In this document: positions 8,856 through 16,563 of the stretch, piece by piece
Position numbering within the stretch: position 1 is the stretch's first letter
Layout of the letters: each line of letters starts with the position of its first letter
The notes under the pieces: generated by a model
The model's database searches: none
The model's input: only the letters and a program-made list of their open reading frames with translations
What the model was told of the DNA's origin: nothing
Virus record (IMG/VR): IMGVR_UViG_3300036766_001847
Span: 1 to 53,271 of that record
DNA length: 53,271 bases
Strand: one strand, 5' to 3'
Origin: a virus
Translations under genes and position numbers: made by a program

Positions 8856-9287
8856 ATGAACATCAAGGACCTGCACAACAATATCAAGATTTCCCCCGCC
8901 ATCGACCCGGCGGCGGTCGTCGCCAGCAACGGCACGAAGACGAGCAACACCATCGACCGCCAGGGCTTCGAGTCGCTCGAGTTCGCCATCATCTCCGGCG
9001 TCCTCACCGACGGCACGTACACGCCGACTCTGTACGAGAGCGACACCGTCGACGGCAACGGCGTCATGACCAGCGAGGCCGCGGTGTCGGCCGCCGGCGA
9101 CATGCTCGGGACCGCGGACGGGGCGACGCTCGTCTACACCACCGATGCCTCGGCGGTGAAGAAGATCGGCTACATCGGGAACAAGCGGTACGTGCGCCTC
9201 AAGGTCGTCCAGAGCGGCTACACCAGCGGCGGATTCGTCTGCGCGGTGGCCATCCAGGGCGGCGCGCGCAACGCCCCCGTCGCGTAG
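8856..9287 (+). CDS. Putative head decoration/accessory protein
   Basis: 143 residues, starting at ATG 8856 after GCGAGGAACC. The sequence is beta-rich with many Thr/Gly/Val (GTYTPTLYESDTVDGNG, KRYVRLKVVQSGYTSGG) and no membrane segment or cysteine pair. Small beta-rich proteins directly after the capsid gene are often capsid stabilising or decoration proteins. That is the basis of the call; no specific family is recognised. Confidence 0.6.
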   Translation: MNIKDLHNNIKISPAIDPAAVVASNGTKTSNTIDRQGFESLEFAIISGVLTDGTYTPTLYESDTVDGNGVMTSEAAVSAAGDMLGTADGATLVYTTDASAVKKIGYIGNKRYVRLKVVQSGYTSGGFVCAVAIQGGARNAPVA

Positions 9288-9305
9288 GCCGGCGGAGTTC
9301 CACCC

Positions 9306-9323
9306 GGGCGGTGAAAGCCGCCC
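9306..9323 (+). terminator. Short GC hairpin between head genes
   Basis: GGGCGG and CCGCCC arms (6 bp) around a six-base loop TGAAAG, shortly after the stop at 9287. No T-tract. It could be a weak terminator or a processing signal; it is recorded because it sits in the 93-base gap before 9381. Confidence 0.35.
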
Positions 9324-9380
9324 CCAGCCCGCCTGGCGCGACGTGCGCCGGGCGGCAGGCTCACCAAGGGACGGCGCGCG

Positions 9381-9833
9381 ATGAGAGTCCGGATGCTCAG
9401 CACGAGGCGGGGCGCCGACGACGGCGTGACGCTCCGCACCTACCACGAGGGGACGGAGCACGACCTCTCGGCCACGCCGCGCGCTCTCGACCTCGCCCAG
9501 GTCTTCATCCGGGAGGGGTGGGCCAAGGAAGTGAAGCCGCCCGCGCCGGTGCCGGTGCCGGTCGAGCGCCTGCCCTTGCTCGCGGAGTATGTCGCGGCCG
9601 GCTACCAGGCCGCCACCTACGAGGCCTTCATCGCCGAGCACACCGCCGCGGCGAAGGCCGCCGGCCGCCGCGTCGAGGTGCGCGAGCTCACCGCCGCCGA
9701 GAAGGCGGAGGACGAGGCGCAGAAGGCGAAGGCCCTCGCGGGCGAGGACGCCCTCGGCAAGGTCGACGAGAAGAAGGCGCCCGACGCCCCGCCCCCGGCC
9801 AAGCCCGACCAGCGCCCGAATCGGCGGAAGTAA
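9381..9833 (+). CDS. Hypothetical head-region protein
   Basis: 150 residues. The N-terminal ~50 form a compact segment ending in DLAQVFIREGWAKEV, reminiscent of small phage proteins placed before the connector genes. The middle repeats an Ala-rich helix (EYVAAGYQAATYEAFIAEHTAAAKAAG), and the C-terminus is charged and Pro-rich (KKAPDAPPPAKPDQRPNRRK), likely disordered. I do not recognise a named family. It stands immediately upstream of the gp6-like connector gene. Confidence 0.6.
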   Translation: MRVRMLSTRRGADDGVTLRTYHEGTEHDLSATPRALDLAQVFIREGWAKEVKPPAPVPVPVERLPLLAEYVAAGYQAATYEAFIAEHTAAAKAAGRRVEVRELTAAEKAEDEAQKAKALAGEDALGKVDEKKAPDAPPPAKPDQRPNRRK

Positions 9834-9836
9834 CCA

Positions 9837-10541
9837 GTGCCCGCCCGGCTCGTCACCGCGCCGGAGACCGAGCCCGTCTCCGTGGCGGAGGCGAAGGCCC
9901 ATCTCCGGCTCGATGCCGACGACGACGACGCGACCGTAGCGGCGCTCATTCAGGCGGCGCGCCAGCATGTCGAGAAGACCTGCCGCCGCGGGCTGGTGAC
10001 CCAGACATGGGAGTTGGTGCTCGAGCGCTTCCCGCTCCGGGTCCTCGACTTCACCCGCTACCACCTCTTCCCTGGGGGCGTCGTCGGCCAGCCTCCCGGG
10101 CTGCTGAGCCACCACTCGCACCCGCGGGACCCCTACGGCTCGTTCGAGCTGCCCGAGGGCGCCCTAGCGAAGCTCGTCGACGGCTCAGGTAACCCCCTGA
10201 GCCCGGTCCTGTCGGTGAAGTACATCGACGGCGCCGGCGTCGAGCAGACCCTCGCCGAGGGCACCGACTACGTGGTGGACAGCGTCGACGAGCCCGGCCG
10301 CGTCCTGCTCGCCTACGGGAAGAGCTGGCCCGCCACCCGCGCGCAGTGGGACGCGGTCAAGGTCCGGTACACCGTGGGGTGGTCGGTGGAGGACGTGCCG
10401 CAGCCGATCAAGTCGGCGATGCTCTTGCTCGTTTCGCAGCTGTACGAGCACCGGACCCCCGAGGTCATCGGCGCCGTCATCTCCAAGGTGCAGTTCGCGG
10501 TGGACAACCTGCTCGCGGGCTACCTTCTGGTGAGGGTGTAG
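9837..10541 (+). CDS. Head-tail connector, gp6-like
   Basis: 234 residues from GTG 9837. The opening (APETEPVSVAEAKAHLRLD, then DDDATVAALIQAARQHVEKTC) is the typical signature of gp6-like/phiE125 gp8-type head-tail connector proteins, and QPIKSAMLLLVSQLYEHR near the C-terminus is the conserved closing helix. These proteins form the ring below the portal. An insertion of about 30 residues (about 70-100) lengthens it beyond the ~100-200 residues usual for the family. Its stop overlaps the next GTG. Confidence 0.85.
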   Translation: MPARLVTAPETEPVSVAEAKAHLRLDADDDDATVAALIQAARQHVEKTCRRGLVTQTWELVLERFPLRVLDFTRYHLFPGGVVGQPPGLLSHHSHPRDPYGSFELPEGALAKLVDGSGNPLSPVLSVKYIDGAGVEQTLAEGTDYVVDSVDEPGRVLLAYGKSWPATRAQWDAVKVRYTVGWSVEDVPQPIKSAMLLLVSQLYEHRTPEVIGAVISKVQFAVDNLLAGYLLVRV

Positions 10542-10888
10542 TGATTCGCGCGGGCCAGATGCGCCAGACCGTGCGGATCGAGCAGCGCTCGAAGTCCCAG
10601 GACGCCGCGGGCGAGCCGCTCGACAGCTGGACCCTCTTCGCCGAGCGCCGGGCGGCCATCCAGCGCGCGCCAGGCAAGGAACTCTGGGCGAGCGGTGAGC
10701 GGCAGGGGCGCGTGCCGACCGTCTTCCGGCTCCGCTACCTCGATGGCGTGCTCCCGGAGATGCGGCTGTTGCTCAAGAAGCCCAAGGGCGAGTGGGCGCT
10801 CTACGACATCGTCTCCGCGACGGACCCTGACGGGCGGCGTGAAGAGCTCATCGTGACCTGCACCGAGTGGGTGGGGGCGAAGCCTTGA
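10541..10888 (+). CDS. Head-tail joining (head closure/adaptor) protein
   Basis: 115 residues from GTG 10541, which overlaps the TAG of the previous gene; the frame is open upstream but that is shadow. The N-terminal GQMRQTVRIEQRSKSQDAAGEPLDSW and the AERRAAIQ segment are characteristic of the phage head-tail joining family (SPP1 gp16-like), small beta-barrel proteins that close the head after packaging. The position, second after the capsid accessory genes, fits. Confidence 0.85.
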   Translation: MIRAGQMRQTVRIEQRSKSQDAAGEPLDSWTLFAERRAAIQRAPGKELWASGERQGRVPTVFRLRYLDGVLPEMRLLLKKPKGEWALYDIVSATDPDGRREELIVTCTEWVGAKP

Positions 10889-10890
10889 GG

Positions 10891-11148
10891 ATGCCGTGGG
10901 CCAGCTGGGCGCGCATTCCGATGCGGGTCTCCGTCAATGGGGGCCGCCATCTCGCGGTGCCCCTTCTGCCGTTTCGCATGCGCTTCAGCTCCGCGAACAA
11001 CGGGACCACGGTCGTGGTTCTCACCGGATGGACCCGGTGGCTCGCCTTCCTCTTTGCCAGGGTGGTTGTGTGGGCGATCGCCTTGCTCGCCCTGGTCTTC
11101 GATTGGAAGGTGGACGTCGAGATTGGGCAGAGCGAGGCCGTCCCGTGA
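10891..11148 (+). CDS. Small single-pass membrane protein in the connector block
   Basis: 85 residues from ATG 10891, with TGAGG just before it. A hydrophobic segment of about 22 residues (WLAFLFARVVVWAIALLALVF) near residues 52-72 is a likely inner-membrane helix, preceded by a basic region. It overlaps the next gene by four bases (GTGA). Membrane proteins are not expected among connector genes, so it may be an inserted cargo gene; no function can be assigned. Codon pattern and overlap support translation. Confidence 0.6.
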   Translation: MPWASWARIPMRVSVNGGRHLAVPLLPFRMRFSSANNGTTVVVLTGWTRWLAFLFARVVVWAIALLALVFDWKVDVEIGQSEAVP

Positions 11149-11645
11149 TCATCGCCAACATCACCGGCGCCAAGGAGCTCGAAGCCCAGCTGCTCGAGCT
11201 GAACAACGTCGCGCTCGCGGTGAAGGTCATCGCCGCGGCGGCGCGGAAGGCCTTCCTGCCGGTCATCGAAGACGCCAGGGGCATGGTGCCCACGGACAGC
11301 ACGGCGCTCAGGGACTCGATCAAGATCACGACCAAGAAGTCTAAGGACGGCGACGCGGTCGTCATCGTTGGGTTGAAGATCGCCGGCCCTAGGCGGAACT
11401 CGAGGAAGTGGTTCGAGCGGCGCAACGCTGGCGAGGAGAAGCTCATCGCGCCGAAATCCCGCTGGCATTTCGTCGAGTTCGGAGCGGCCCACAACGCCGC
11501 GCACCCTTTCATCCGCCCGGCCCTCGACCGGAACGCCACCAAGATCGTCATGCTCCTCAAGGAAGAGCTGGTGAAGGGAATCGCCCGGGCGGTGAAGAAG
11601 CAGGCGCGGGCTGATGCCGGCTGGAAGGTCCGGGTGCTCGAGTGA
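11145..11645 (+). CDS. HK97 gp10-like tail component
   Basis: 166 residues from GTG 11145. Features of the HK97 gp10 family are visible: an N-terminal helix pair around LEAQLLELNN and AVKVIAAAARKAFLPV, the motif VPTDSTALRDSIKI, a beta segment VVIVGLKIAG, and the HFVEFGAAHNAAHPFIRPAL closing block. These proteins sit at the head-tail interface and help terminate or join the tail. Stop and start overlaps on both sides show tight coupling. Confidence 0.88.
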   Translation: MIIANITGAKELEAQLLELNNVALAVKVIAAAARKAFLPVIEDARGMVPTDSTALRDSIKITTKKSKDGDAVVIVGLKIAGPRRNSRKWFERRNAGEEKLIAPKSRWHFVEFGAAHNAAHPFIRPALDRNATKIVMLLKEELVKGIARAVKKQARADAGWKVRVLE

Positions 11646-12016
11646 TGGTCATCGAGGCAGTGCTCGCCGAGCTCGCGAAGGACGCCACCGTGACCGCGCT
11701 GGTGGGGACGAGCGTCTTCCCCCAGGCGGCGCCCGAGGGCGAGCAGCCCCCGCACGTGGTGCTCTCGGTCGTCTCCGACGTCCCTGAGAATTCGTTCACC
11801 GGCACCGAGGCTGACCGGACCCGGAGCATCCGCCTGCAGGTCGACTGCTACGCCAAGGGCTACATCAAGGTCCACCAGGTGGCCGACGCCGTCGCCGCGG
11901 TGCTCGGCGCGCTCGCGCGGCCGGACCTCTCCGCGGTGCGCGAGATAAGCCGGGACCTCTACGACGACCCGACACAGCTGCACCGCGTCTCCTCGGATTT
12001 CTCCGTCACGATGTAG
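11642..12016 (+). CDS. Tail completion protein, DUF3168-like
   Basis: 124 residues; GTG 11642 overlaps the previous stop and an ATG follows at 11645, either giving nearly the same product. It has the DUF3168 pattern: an N-terminal helix, TALVGTSVFPQAAPEGEQPPHVVLSVVS in pieces, a central VDCYAKGYIKVHQVADAV and a C-terminal RVSSDFSV strand. The family is the gp11/gpU-like tail terminator that caps the tail end nearest the head. Its place before the tail tube gene is standard. Confidence 0.85.
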   Translation: MMVIEAVLAELAKDATVTALVGTSVFPQAAPEGEQPPHVVLSVVSDVPENSFTGTEADRTRSIRLQVDCYAKGYIKVHQVADAVAAVLGALARPDLSAVREISRDLYDDPTQLHRVSSDFSVTM

Positions 12017-12029
12017 CGGCGAAAGAGCT

Positions 12030-12050
12030 GTCCACGGCCCGGGCGAGGAT
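12030..12050 (+). promoter_or_regulatory. Late-block motif copy C (GTCCAC-N9-GAGGAT)
   Basis: A perfect consensus copy with the longer GCGAAAGAGCT extension shared with copy B. It starts 13 bases after the tail completion stop and lies 40 bases before the tail tube ATG at 12091, which has its own GGAGG site. The element is therefore not simply a ribosome binding site. Confidence 0.78.
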
Positions 12051-12090
12051 GTTGCCCGCTCGCTCGAAACCGTTCTGGAGGTAGCCCGAG

Positions 12091-12528
12091 ATGACCACGA
12101 AGGCGAAAGCAACGCGGGGGACAAAGCTCCAGCGCGGAGACGGCGCGACCCCGGAGACTTTTACCACCATCGCCGAGGTGAGGTCGTCCAAGGGGCCCAG
12201 CACCAAGGTCGGAACCATCGACGCGACCACGTATGACTCGACGGCCAAGGAGTTCGTCGCCGACATCCCGGACGCGGGCGAGGTCACCTTCGAGCTCAAC
12301 GAAGTTGCCTCCGATGTCCAGCAACAGGGCCTGCAGGCGGACAGGGACGCGGGAACGCTGCGCAACTTCAGGCTGGTCAAGAATGACCATCCGATCGCCC
12401 CGTCCACGACCACGTTCGCGTCCCTCACCATTGGCTATGACCCGGAGGCGCCTGCGGGAGCGCTCTACAAGGCGAGCGTGACCCTGAAGGTCTCGGGACT
12501 GCCGGTCCGCACCTACGCCCCGAGTTAG
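12091..12528 (+). CDS. Major tail tube protein
   Basis: 145 residues; GGAGGT stands nine bases before ATG 12091. The pattern ETFTTIAEVRSSKGPSTKVGTIDATTYDS followed by beta-strands and a C-terminal LTIGYDPEAPAGALYKASVTLKVSG (given here in part) matches lambda gpV-like tail tube proteins, which stack as hexamers into the tail tube. There is no Ig-like C-terminal domain. Context, between completion protein and chaperone, agrees. Confidence 0.88.
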   Translation: MTTKAKATRGTKLQRGDGATPETFTTIAEVRSSKGPSTKVGTIDATTYDSTAKEFVADIPDAGEVTFELNEVASDVQQQGLQADRDAGTLRNFRLVKNDHPIAPSTTTFASLTIGYDPEAPAGALYKASVTLKVSGLPVRTYAPS

Positions 12529-12585
12529 TCGGATACCCGAGCAAACCTCCCGGGTTCGCCCGGCACGCAGACGGAGAACACGACC

Positions 12586-12924
12586 ATGACGCTCCTCCCC
12601 CCAGCCGTTACCGACCGCGTCGGCGTGGACATCGCCGGCGCTGCGGCCACCTCGACCACCGGCGACACCTTCGCCAACAGCGGGTCCGAACTGCTCTTTG
12701 TCAAGAACGGCGCCGGCGCGCCCATCACGCTCACGCTGGACATCCAGTCGAAGCTCGACGGCCAGGCGCTGACCGACCCGGCGCCGAGCCTGACGAACGG
12801 GCACACCTACGTCCTCGGGCCGTTCCCGCCCGCGTACTACAACGACGCCAACGGGCGCGTGAAGGTCACATGCAGCGACGCGACCAGCATCACCCTCAAG
12901 GTCATCAAGCCGGCGACCACCTAG
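12586..12924 (+). CDS. Tail-region paralogue 1 (beta-rich, possible tube decoration)
   Basis: 112 residues, closely related to the next gene: both share a DIxG start, STTGDTFANSG/STGDTFASTG, a VKNGA/VNNAS turn, a long middle, and GPFPPAYYND/GPYPPGIYND before a final strand rich in Val/Thr. The beta-rich 110-residue size suits an Ig-like or jelly-roll decoration. A GC hairpin with a TTCG loop (12550-12563) lies upstream. The function is inferred only from position between tail tube and chaperone. Confidence 0.7.
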   Translation: MTLLPPAVTDRVGVDIAGAAATSTTGDTFANSGSELLFVKNGAGAPITLTLDIQSKLDGQALTDPAPSLTNGHTYVLGPFPPAYYNDANGRVKVTCSDATSITLKVIKPATT

Positions 12925-12952
12925 CCGCCACCGCCTCACCCGGAGAACCGCA

Positions 12953-13297
12953 ATGGCCCTTCTCGACATCGCCGTGGCCGCCCGCGCAGGGGCCGACATC
13001 ACCGGAGTGGTCCCGACGGCTTCGACCGGCGACACCTTCGCCAGCACCGGCGCCGAACTGGTGGTGGTGAACAACGCCAGCGCAAGCCCCATCAACGTCA
13101 CCGCCCACATCCCGACCACGATCGACGGCGCGGCGCCGACCGCGGACCCCGTGCACTCGGTGGGCGCGCACAGCACCTCCATCTTCGGGCCCTACCCCCC
13201 GGGCATCTACAACGACCCGACGACCGGGCTGACGAAGCTCACCTGCTCGGCCGTGACCAACGTCACCGTCGCGGTCGCGAAGGCCGGCTCCGCGTAA
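12953..13297 (+). CDS. Tail-region paralogue 2 (beta-rich, possible tube decoration)
   Basis: 114 residues, a tandem duplicate of the preceding gene with clear colinear similarity across the full length (STGDTFASTGAELVVVNNA, GPYPPGIYNDPTTG, then a Thr/Val-rich final strand). ATG 12953 follows GGAGAACCGCA. The two copies have diverged substantially, so they are likely both functional. They could decorate the tail tube or form a heteromer. No named family is recognised. Confidence 0.7.
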   Translation: MALLDIAVAARAGADITGVVPTASTGDTFASTGAELVVVNNASASPINVTAHIPTTIDGAAPTADPVHSVGAHSTSIFGPYPPGIYNDPTTGLTKLTCSAVTNVTVAVAKAGSA

Positions 13298-13309
13298 CCC
13301 GAGGTACTC

Positions 13310-13705
13310 ATGGACATCCTCACGCAGGAGAAGCTGCTTGCGGTGCAGAACCGCAAGTTCGAGCTCGTCGACGTCCCCGAGCTGGGCGGCAGCGTGCGCC
13401 TCGGCAGTCCGACCGCCGCAACCGTCATCGAGATTCGGCAGCTCGAGCGCCGTCGCGCGAAGGGGGAGGACGTCGAGAAGGACCTGACGTTGCTCCTCAT
13501 CTCGTCCACGGTAGTCGATGGCGTGGGCCGGGCCGTCTTCGACAAGGAGACCGCGGCGGCCTTCCTGGACCGCATCTCGCCGGACACGATGGCGAAGCTC
13601 GTCGAGGAGTCGACGCGCATGATGAAGGGCGCGACCCAGGGCCAGGCCCCGGCGTCCCCCTCCGTGGCCAGCCCGAGCGCGTCCTCGCCCACAGGCTCTG
13701 TCTAA
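13310..13705 (+). CDS. Tail assembly chaperone, gpG-like
   Basis: 131 residues. The body (FELVDVPELGGSVRLGSPTAATVIEIRQLER and VEKDLTLLLISSTVVDG, abbreviated here) is typical of tail assembly chaperones that coat the tape measure during tail assembly. The C-terminal ~25 residues are Ala/Ser/Pro-rich (ASPSVASPSASSP), a flexible end. The stop at 13703-13705 lies within an overlapping -1 frame that encodes a gpT-like domain, so this is the short product of a G/GT pair. Confidence 0.82.
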   Translation: MDILTQEKLLAVQNRKFELVDVPELGGSVRLGSPTAATVIEIRQLERRRAKGEDVEKDLTLLLISSTVVDGVGRAVFDKETAAAFLDRISPDTMAKLVEESTRMMKGATQGQAPASPSVASPSASSPTGSV

Positions 13706-13983
13706 AGCTCGGCTACTGGCCGCACCCGGACTACCTGCTCTCCCTGCTCTCGCCCCGCCAATGGGACGACTGGCGCGAGTACTGGGAGCTCGAGCCCTGG
13801 GGTTTCCCCGCCGAGGACCTCCGGTTGGGCGTGACCTGCGAGACGATCGCACGGTCGGTCGGGTCCGACCTCTCGCGGACGGCCTTCATGGTGCGGCCGC
13901 CCGAGGAGGAAGAGGCCGATCCAGATGAGGACCCCTTCGACGCCTTCTGTGACCTGTTTGACCCGAAGAAGAAGCAAGGGTGA
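13310..13983 (+). CDS. Tail assembly chaperone long form, gpGT-like, by -1 frameshift
   Basis: In the -1 frame beyond the chaperone stop, an uninterrupted reading to TGA 13981-13983 encodes LCLKLGYWPHPDYLLSLLSP, then QWDDWREYWELEPWG, and an acidic end (EEEEADPDEDPFDAF). This matches lambda gpT-like domains. No ATG, GTG or TTG precedes it in that frame after about 13560, so it can only be made as a fusion by ribosomal frameshifting, as in lambda G/GT. The exact slip site is unclear; the C5 run at 13656-13660 is the nearest repetitive stretch, not a textbook heptamer. Confidence 0.75.
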
Positions 13984-13996
13984 GCCGGGCGGACCC

Positions 13997-14017
13997 GTCC
14001 ACGCCCGGGGAGAAGAT
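13997..14017 (+). promoter_or_regulatory. Late-block motif copy D (GTCCAC-N9-GAAGAT)
   Basis: Copy with a one-base variant in the right half (GAAGAT). It lies 13 bases after the end of the chaperone long form and eight bases before the tape measure ATG, making it the only sequence between them. Its GGGGAGAAG part could also serve as ribosome binding site for the tape measure gene. Confidence 0.72.
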
Positions 14018-14025
14018 GAATTCCG

Positions 14026-16563
14026 ATGTCTAAGACCCTCGCCTCTCTTGTCGTGAGCCTCCAGGTCGAGTCCGCGCAGCTGCGCGCCGGGCTCGACAGG
14101 GCGAACGCGGACATCAAGAAGTTCTCTGACGAGGCAGAGGGCGGCTTCACCATCCTCAAGGGGGCGATGGCGGATCTCGCCGCGGAGGGCGTCGAGAAGC
14201 TGCTCGGCTTCGCGGAAGAAGGCGTCAAGTCCTTCATCCGGTTCGACCAGGCGCAGAGGCAGCTCGCGGCCGCCACCGGAGAGAACGCGGAGGCCTTCAC
14301 CGCGCAGGCCGAGGCGCTGCGCGACAACCTCGGGGTGAGCGTCACCTCGGTGATGCACCTCGACATGCTCGCGGCGCGCTACGGCACCAACCACGGGCAG
14401 ATCAGCCAACTCACCAAGGACGTCCTCGACTACTCGGCTGCGACCGGGCACGACGCCAGCCAGGCAATGGAGACGCTCCTCAAGGGCGTCGAGAACGGCG
14501 GGTCCGGCCTGAAGCGGATGGGAATCGCCTACCAGTCGACGGGCGACTCGGCGAAGGACCTCGACCAGGCGATGGCCATTCTCGAGGGCCGCTTCGGGGG
14601 AGCGGCGCAGGTGAACGCCGAGTCTCTCGGCGGCCAGCTCGAGGTGATGAAGGGCCAGATGGAGGCCCTCGGCGAGGCGTTCGGAAAGTTCATTGCCGAC
14701 GTCAACACGAAGCTCGGCGTCCTGAAAGCGTTGACGGAGACCTTCAGGGATCTCCGGACTCTGATGGACTCGAAGTTCACTGGCTTCACCATCGACTCCA
14801 GGGGCATCGGCGCGGACTTCGAGACGCCCGAGCAGCAGAGGCACAACGCGCAGAGCGATGAGGAGGACGTCCTCAAGAAGCAGCAGGCGAAGCTGCAGGA
14901 GGCCCAGGCAAGCGCTGCGCGCGGGATGGGGGCCTCGACCTCCGAGGAGATCGCCGCGCTGAAGAAGTCGGTCGAGGTTCACCAGACGCGACTCGCCGTG
15001 ATGAAGGCCGAAGCGGCGATCTCAGAGGCGCAAGGCAAGGTCGACCCGGACAAGGGGCCGACAAGCCACCACGTAGGAGCGGAGGCCCGCGACCCGACCG
15101 CCCGCATCAAGCGCGCGCTCGAGGCGCAGATGGAGAACGCGCACAAGCTGGCCGTCGAGGCCATCAAGGACCAGGAGGATCAGGAGAAGCGCCAGTTCCG
15201 GATCGACAAGGACCTATTCCAGGCCCAGCTCGAGATGAAGAAGATCCTCGGCGACGCCGACCTCCGGGATGCCCACATCCTCGGCGTCGCAATGCGCAAG
15301 GAGTTCATGGAGTCGCTCGACGTCGCCGGGAAGCTGTGGGGCGGAATGCAAACGACCGTCGGAGGGGCGCCCGGGCACCACAATGCTGCGGTCCTCACGG
15401 TGACCGCGCCGGCCGCTCCGGACGATGTGAGTGGTCCCAGCCCGATCACGAGGGTACAGGCGGCTTTCCTGACCCTGGGCGACATGCTCGGGGGCAAGCT
15501 GGCCGAGCTCGGAGGGACGGTCGGGATGGTCCTCGACCGGGCCGCGCTGTCCCTCAGCCGCGGCGCCGAAGCCGGTGTCGGCTACCTGGTCGACTCCATC
15601 AAGAGCGCGGCAAGCGCGGTCCTGGACGGCGTGATGGGGAGCATGGGCGAGCTCGGAACGCTGATGAGCGGCGTGATGAAGGGCTTCCAGTCGGGCGGCA
15701 TCTGGGGCGCGCTGGCGGCGGCAATCTCCCAAATCATGCAGCACGCACCTTCCTTCGCCACCACGCTCAAGATCGTCTCCGGCATCTTCCAGCAGCTCGG
15801 TTCGAAGCTAGACCGCCTGGCAACGTCGATGCAGCCGTTGATTGCGGCCATCGGGACCGTGATCGGCCAGGTCCTGGACGCGATCGCGCCGGTGCTCAAC
15901 TCCCTGGGCGGTCTTTTCCGGGCACTCATTCCCTGGCTGGCGATGCTGGGGCCGGCCCTCCAGTCGCTGGCTCCGCTCTTCCATGCCATCGCGTGGATTT
16001 TCACCGCGCTCGCGCCGGTGTTGGACAAGCTATTCCAGGCCAGCAAGTGGATGGCGATCGCCACCCTGAACGTCGTCAAGGCGATGGGAGACGCCTGGGA
16101 TTTCATGGTCGTCGAGCTGGCCCAGTTCGCCTGGGGGCTCGGGCTCAATGACCTCGGGAACACGATCCAGGGCCTCTACATCCATATGAACGGGCTCGAC
16201 AAGGCGATCACCGACATGAACGCGGTGACCATCGCCGGTTCCCAGGCGGCAGCCGACAACGCGGCGGCCCAGGATGCGGCCGCCGGCGCGGCGGCGAAGG
16301 CCGCCGGGGGCATGAAGTCGTTCTCGGAGCAGATCGCCAACGGTCCCAGCGGCTGGAACGCCGCCGGCGCGCGCTATGGCGCCGAGGGAACGGGAGGGGG
16401 ATCGCGCTTTGGGATGCCACCCCCTGGCGGAACCGCAGCGCCAGGCGGCGGCCCGGCCGTGCAGGTTATCGTGCACGGCAACGTCTACGCCGACGACCTC
16501 CAGCAGAAGGTGAGCGACGCAGTCCAGAAGCAGTTCTTCTACCTGCACGGGGTGCCCGCGTGA
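14026..16563 (+). CDS. Tail tape measure protein
   Basis: 845 residues, the second-longest gene product here. N-terminal coiled coils (SLQVESAQLRAGLDRANADIKKF) lead into the tape measure core with FDQAQRQLAAATGENAEAF and LKGVENGGSGLKRMGIAYQ; a charged helical region spans about 270-430. A long hydrophobic, Gly/Ala-rich part (about 480-740) contains possible membrane-inserting segments. It sets tail length: at about 1.5 angstrom per residue this predicts a tail near 125 nm (inference). The stop overlaps the next GTG. Confidence 0.9.
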   Translation: MSKTLASLVVSLQVESAQLRAGLDRANADIKKFSDEAEGGFTILKGAMADLAAEGVEKLLGFAEEGVKSFIRFDQAQRQLAAATGENAEAFTAQAEALRDNLGVSVTSVMHLDMLAARYGTNHGQISQLTKDVLDYSAATGHDASQAMETLLKGVENGGSGLKRMGIAYQSTGDSAKDLDQAMAILEGRFGGAAQVNAESLGGQLEVMKGQMEALGEAFGKFIADVNTKLGVLKALTETFRDLRTLMDSKFTGFTIDSRGIGADFETPEQQRHNAQSDEEDVLKKQQAKLQEAQASAARGMGASTSEEIAALKKSVEVHQTRLAVMKAEAAISEAQGKVDPDKGPTSHHVGAEARDPTARIKRALEAQMENAHKLAVEAIKDQEDQEKRQFRIDKDLFQAQLEMKKILGDADLRDAHILGVAMRKEFMESLDVAGKLWGGMQTTVGGAPGHHNAAVLTVTAPAAPDDVSGPSPITRVQAAFLTLGDMLGGKLAELGGTVGMVLDRAALSLSRGAEAGVGYLVDSIKSAASAVLDGVMGSMGELGTLMSGVMKGFQSGGIWGALAAAISQIMQHAPSFATTLKIVSGIFQQLGSKLDRLATSMQPLIAAIGTVIGQVLDAIAPVLNSLGGLFRALIPWLAMLGPALQSLAPLFHAIAWIFTALAPVLDKLFQASKWMAIATLNVVKAMGDAWDFMVVELAQFAWGLGLNDLGNTIQGLYIHMNGLDKAITDMNAVTIAGSQAAADNAAAQDAAAGAAAKAAGGMKSFSEQIANGPSGWNAAGARYGAEGTGGGSRFGMPPPGGTAAPGGGPAVQVIVHGNVYADDLQQKVSDAVQKQFFYLHGVPA

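Noticed and set aside
7236-10121. A 961-codon open frame on the minus strand across capsid and connector genes
   Set aside because: It is a GC-rich antisense shadow: Arg/Gly/His-rich product, no motif, and the plus strand has well-recognised genes throughout.
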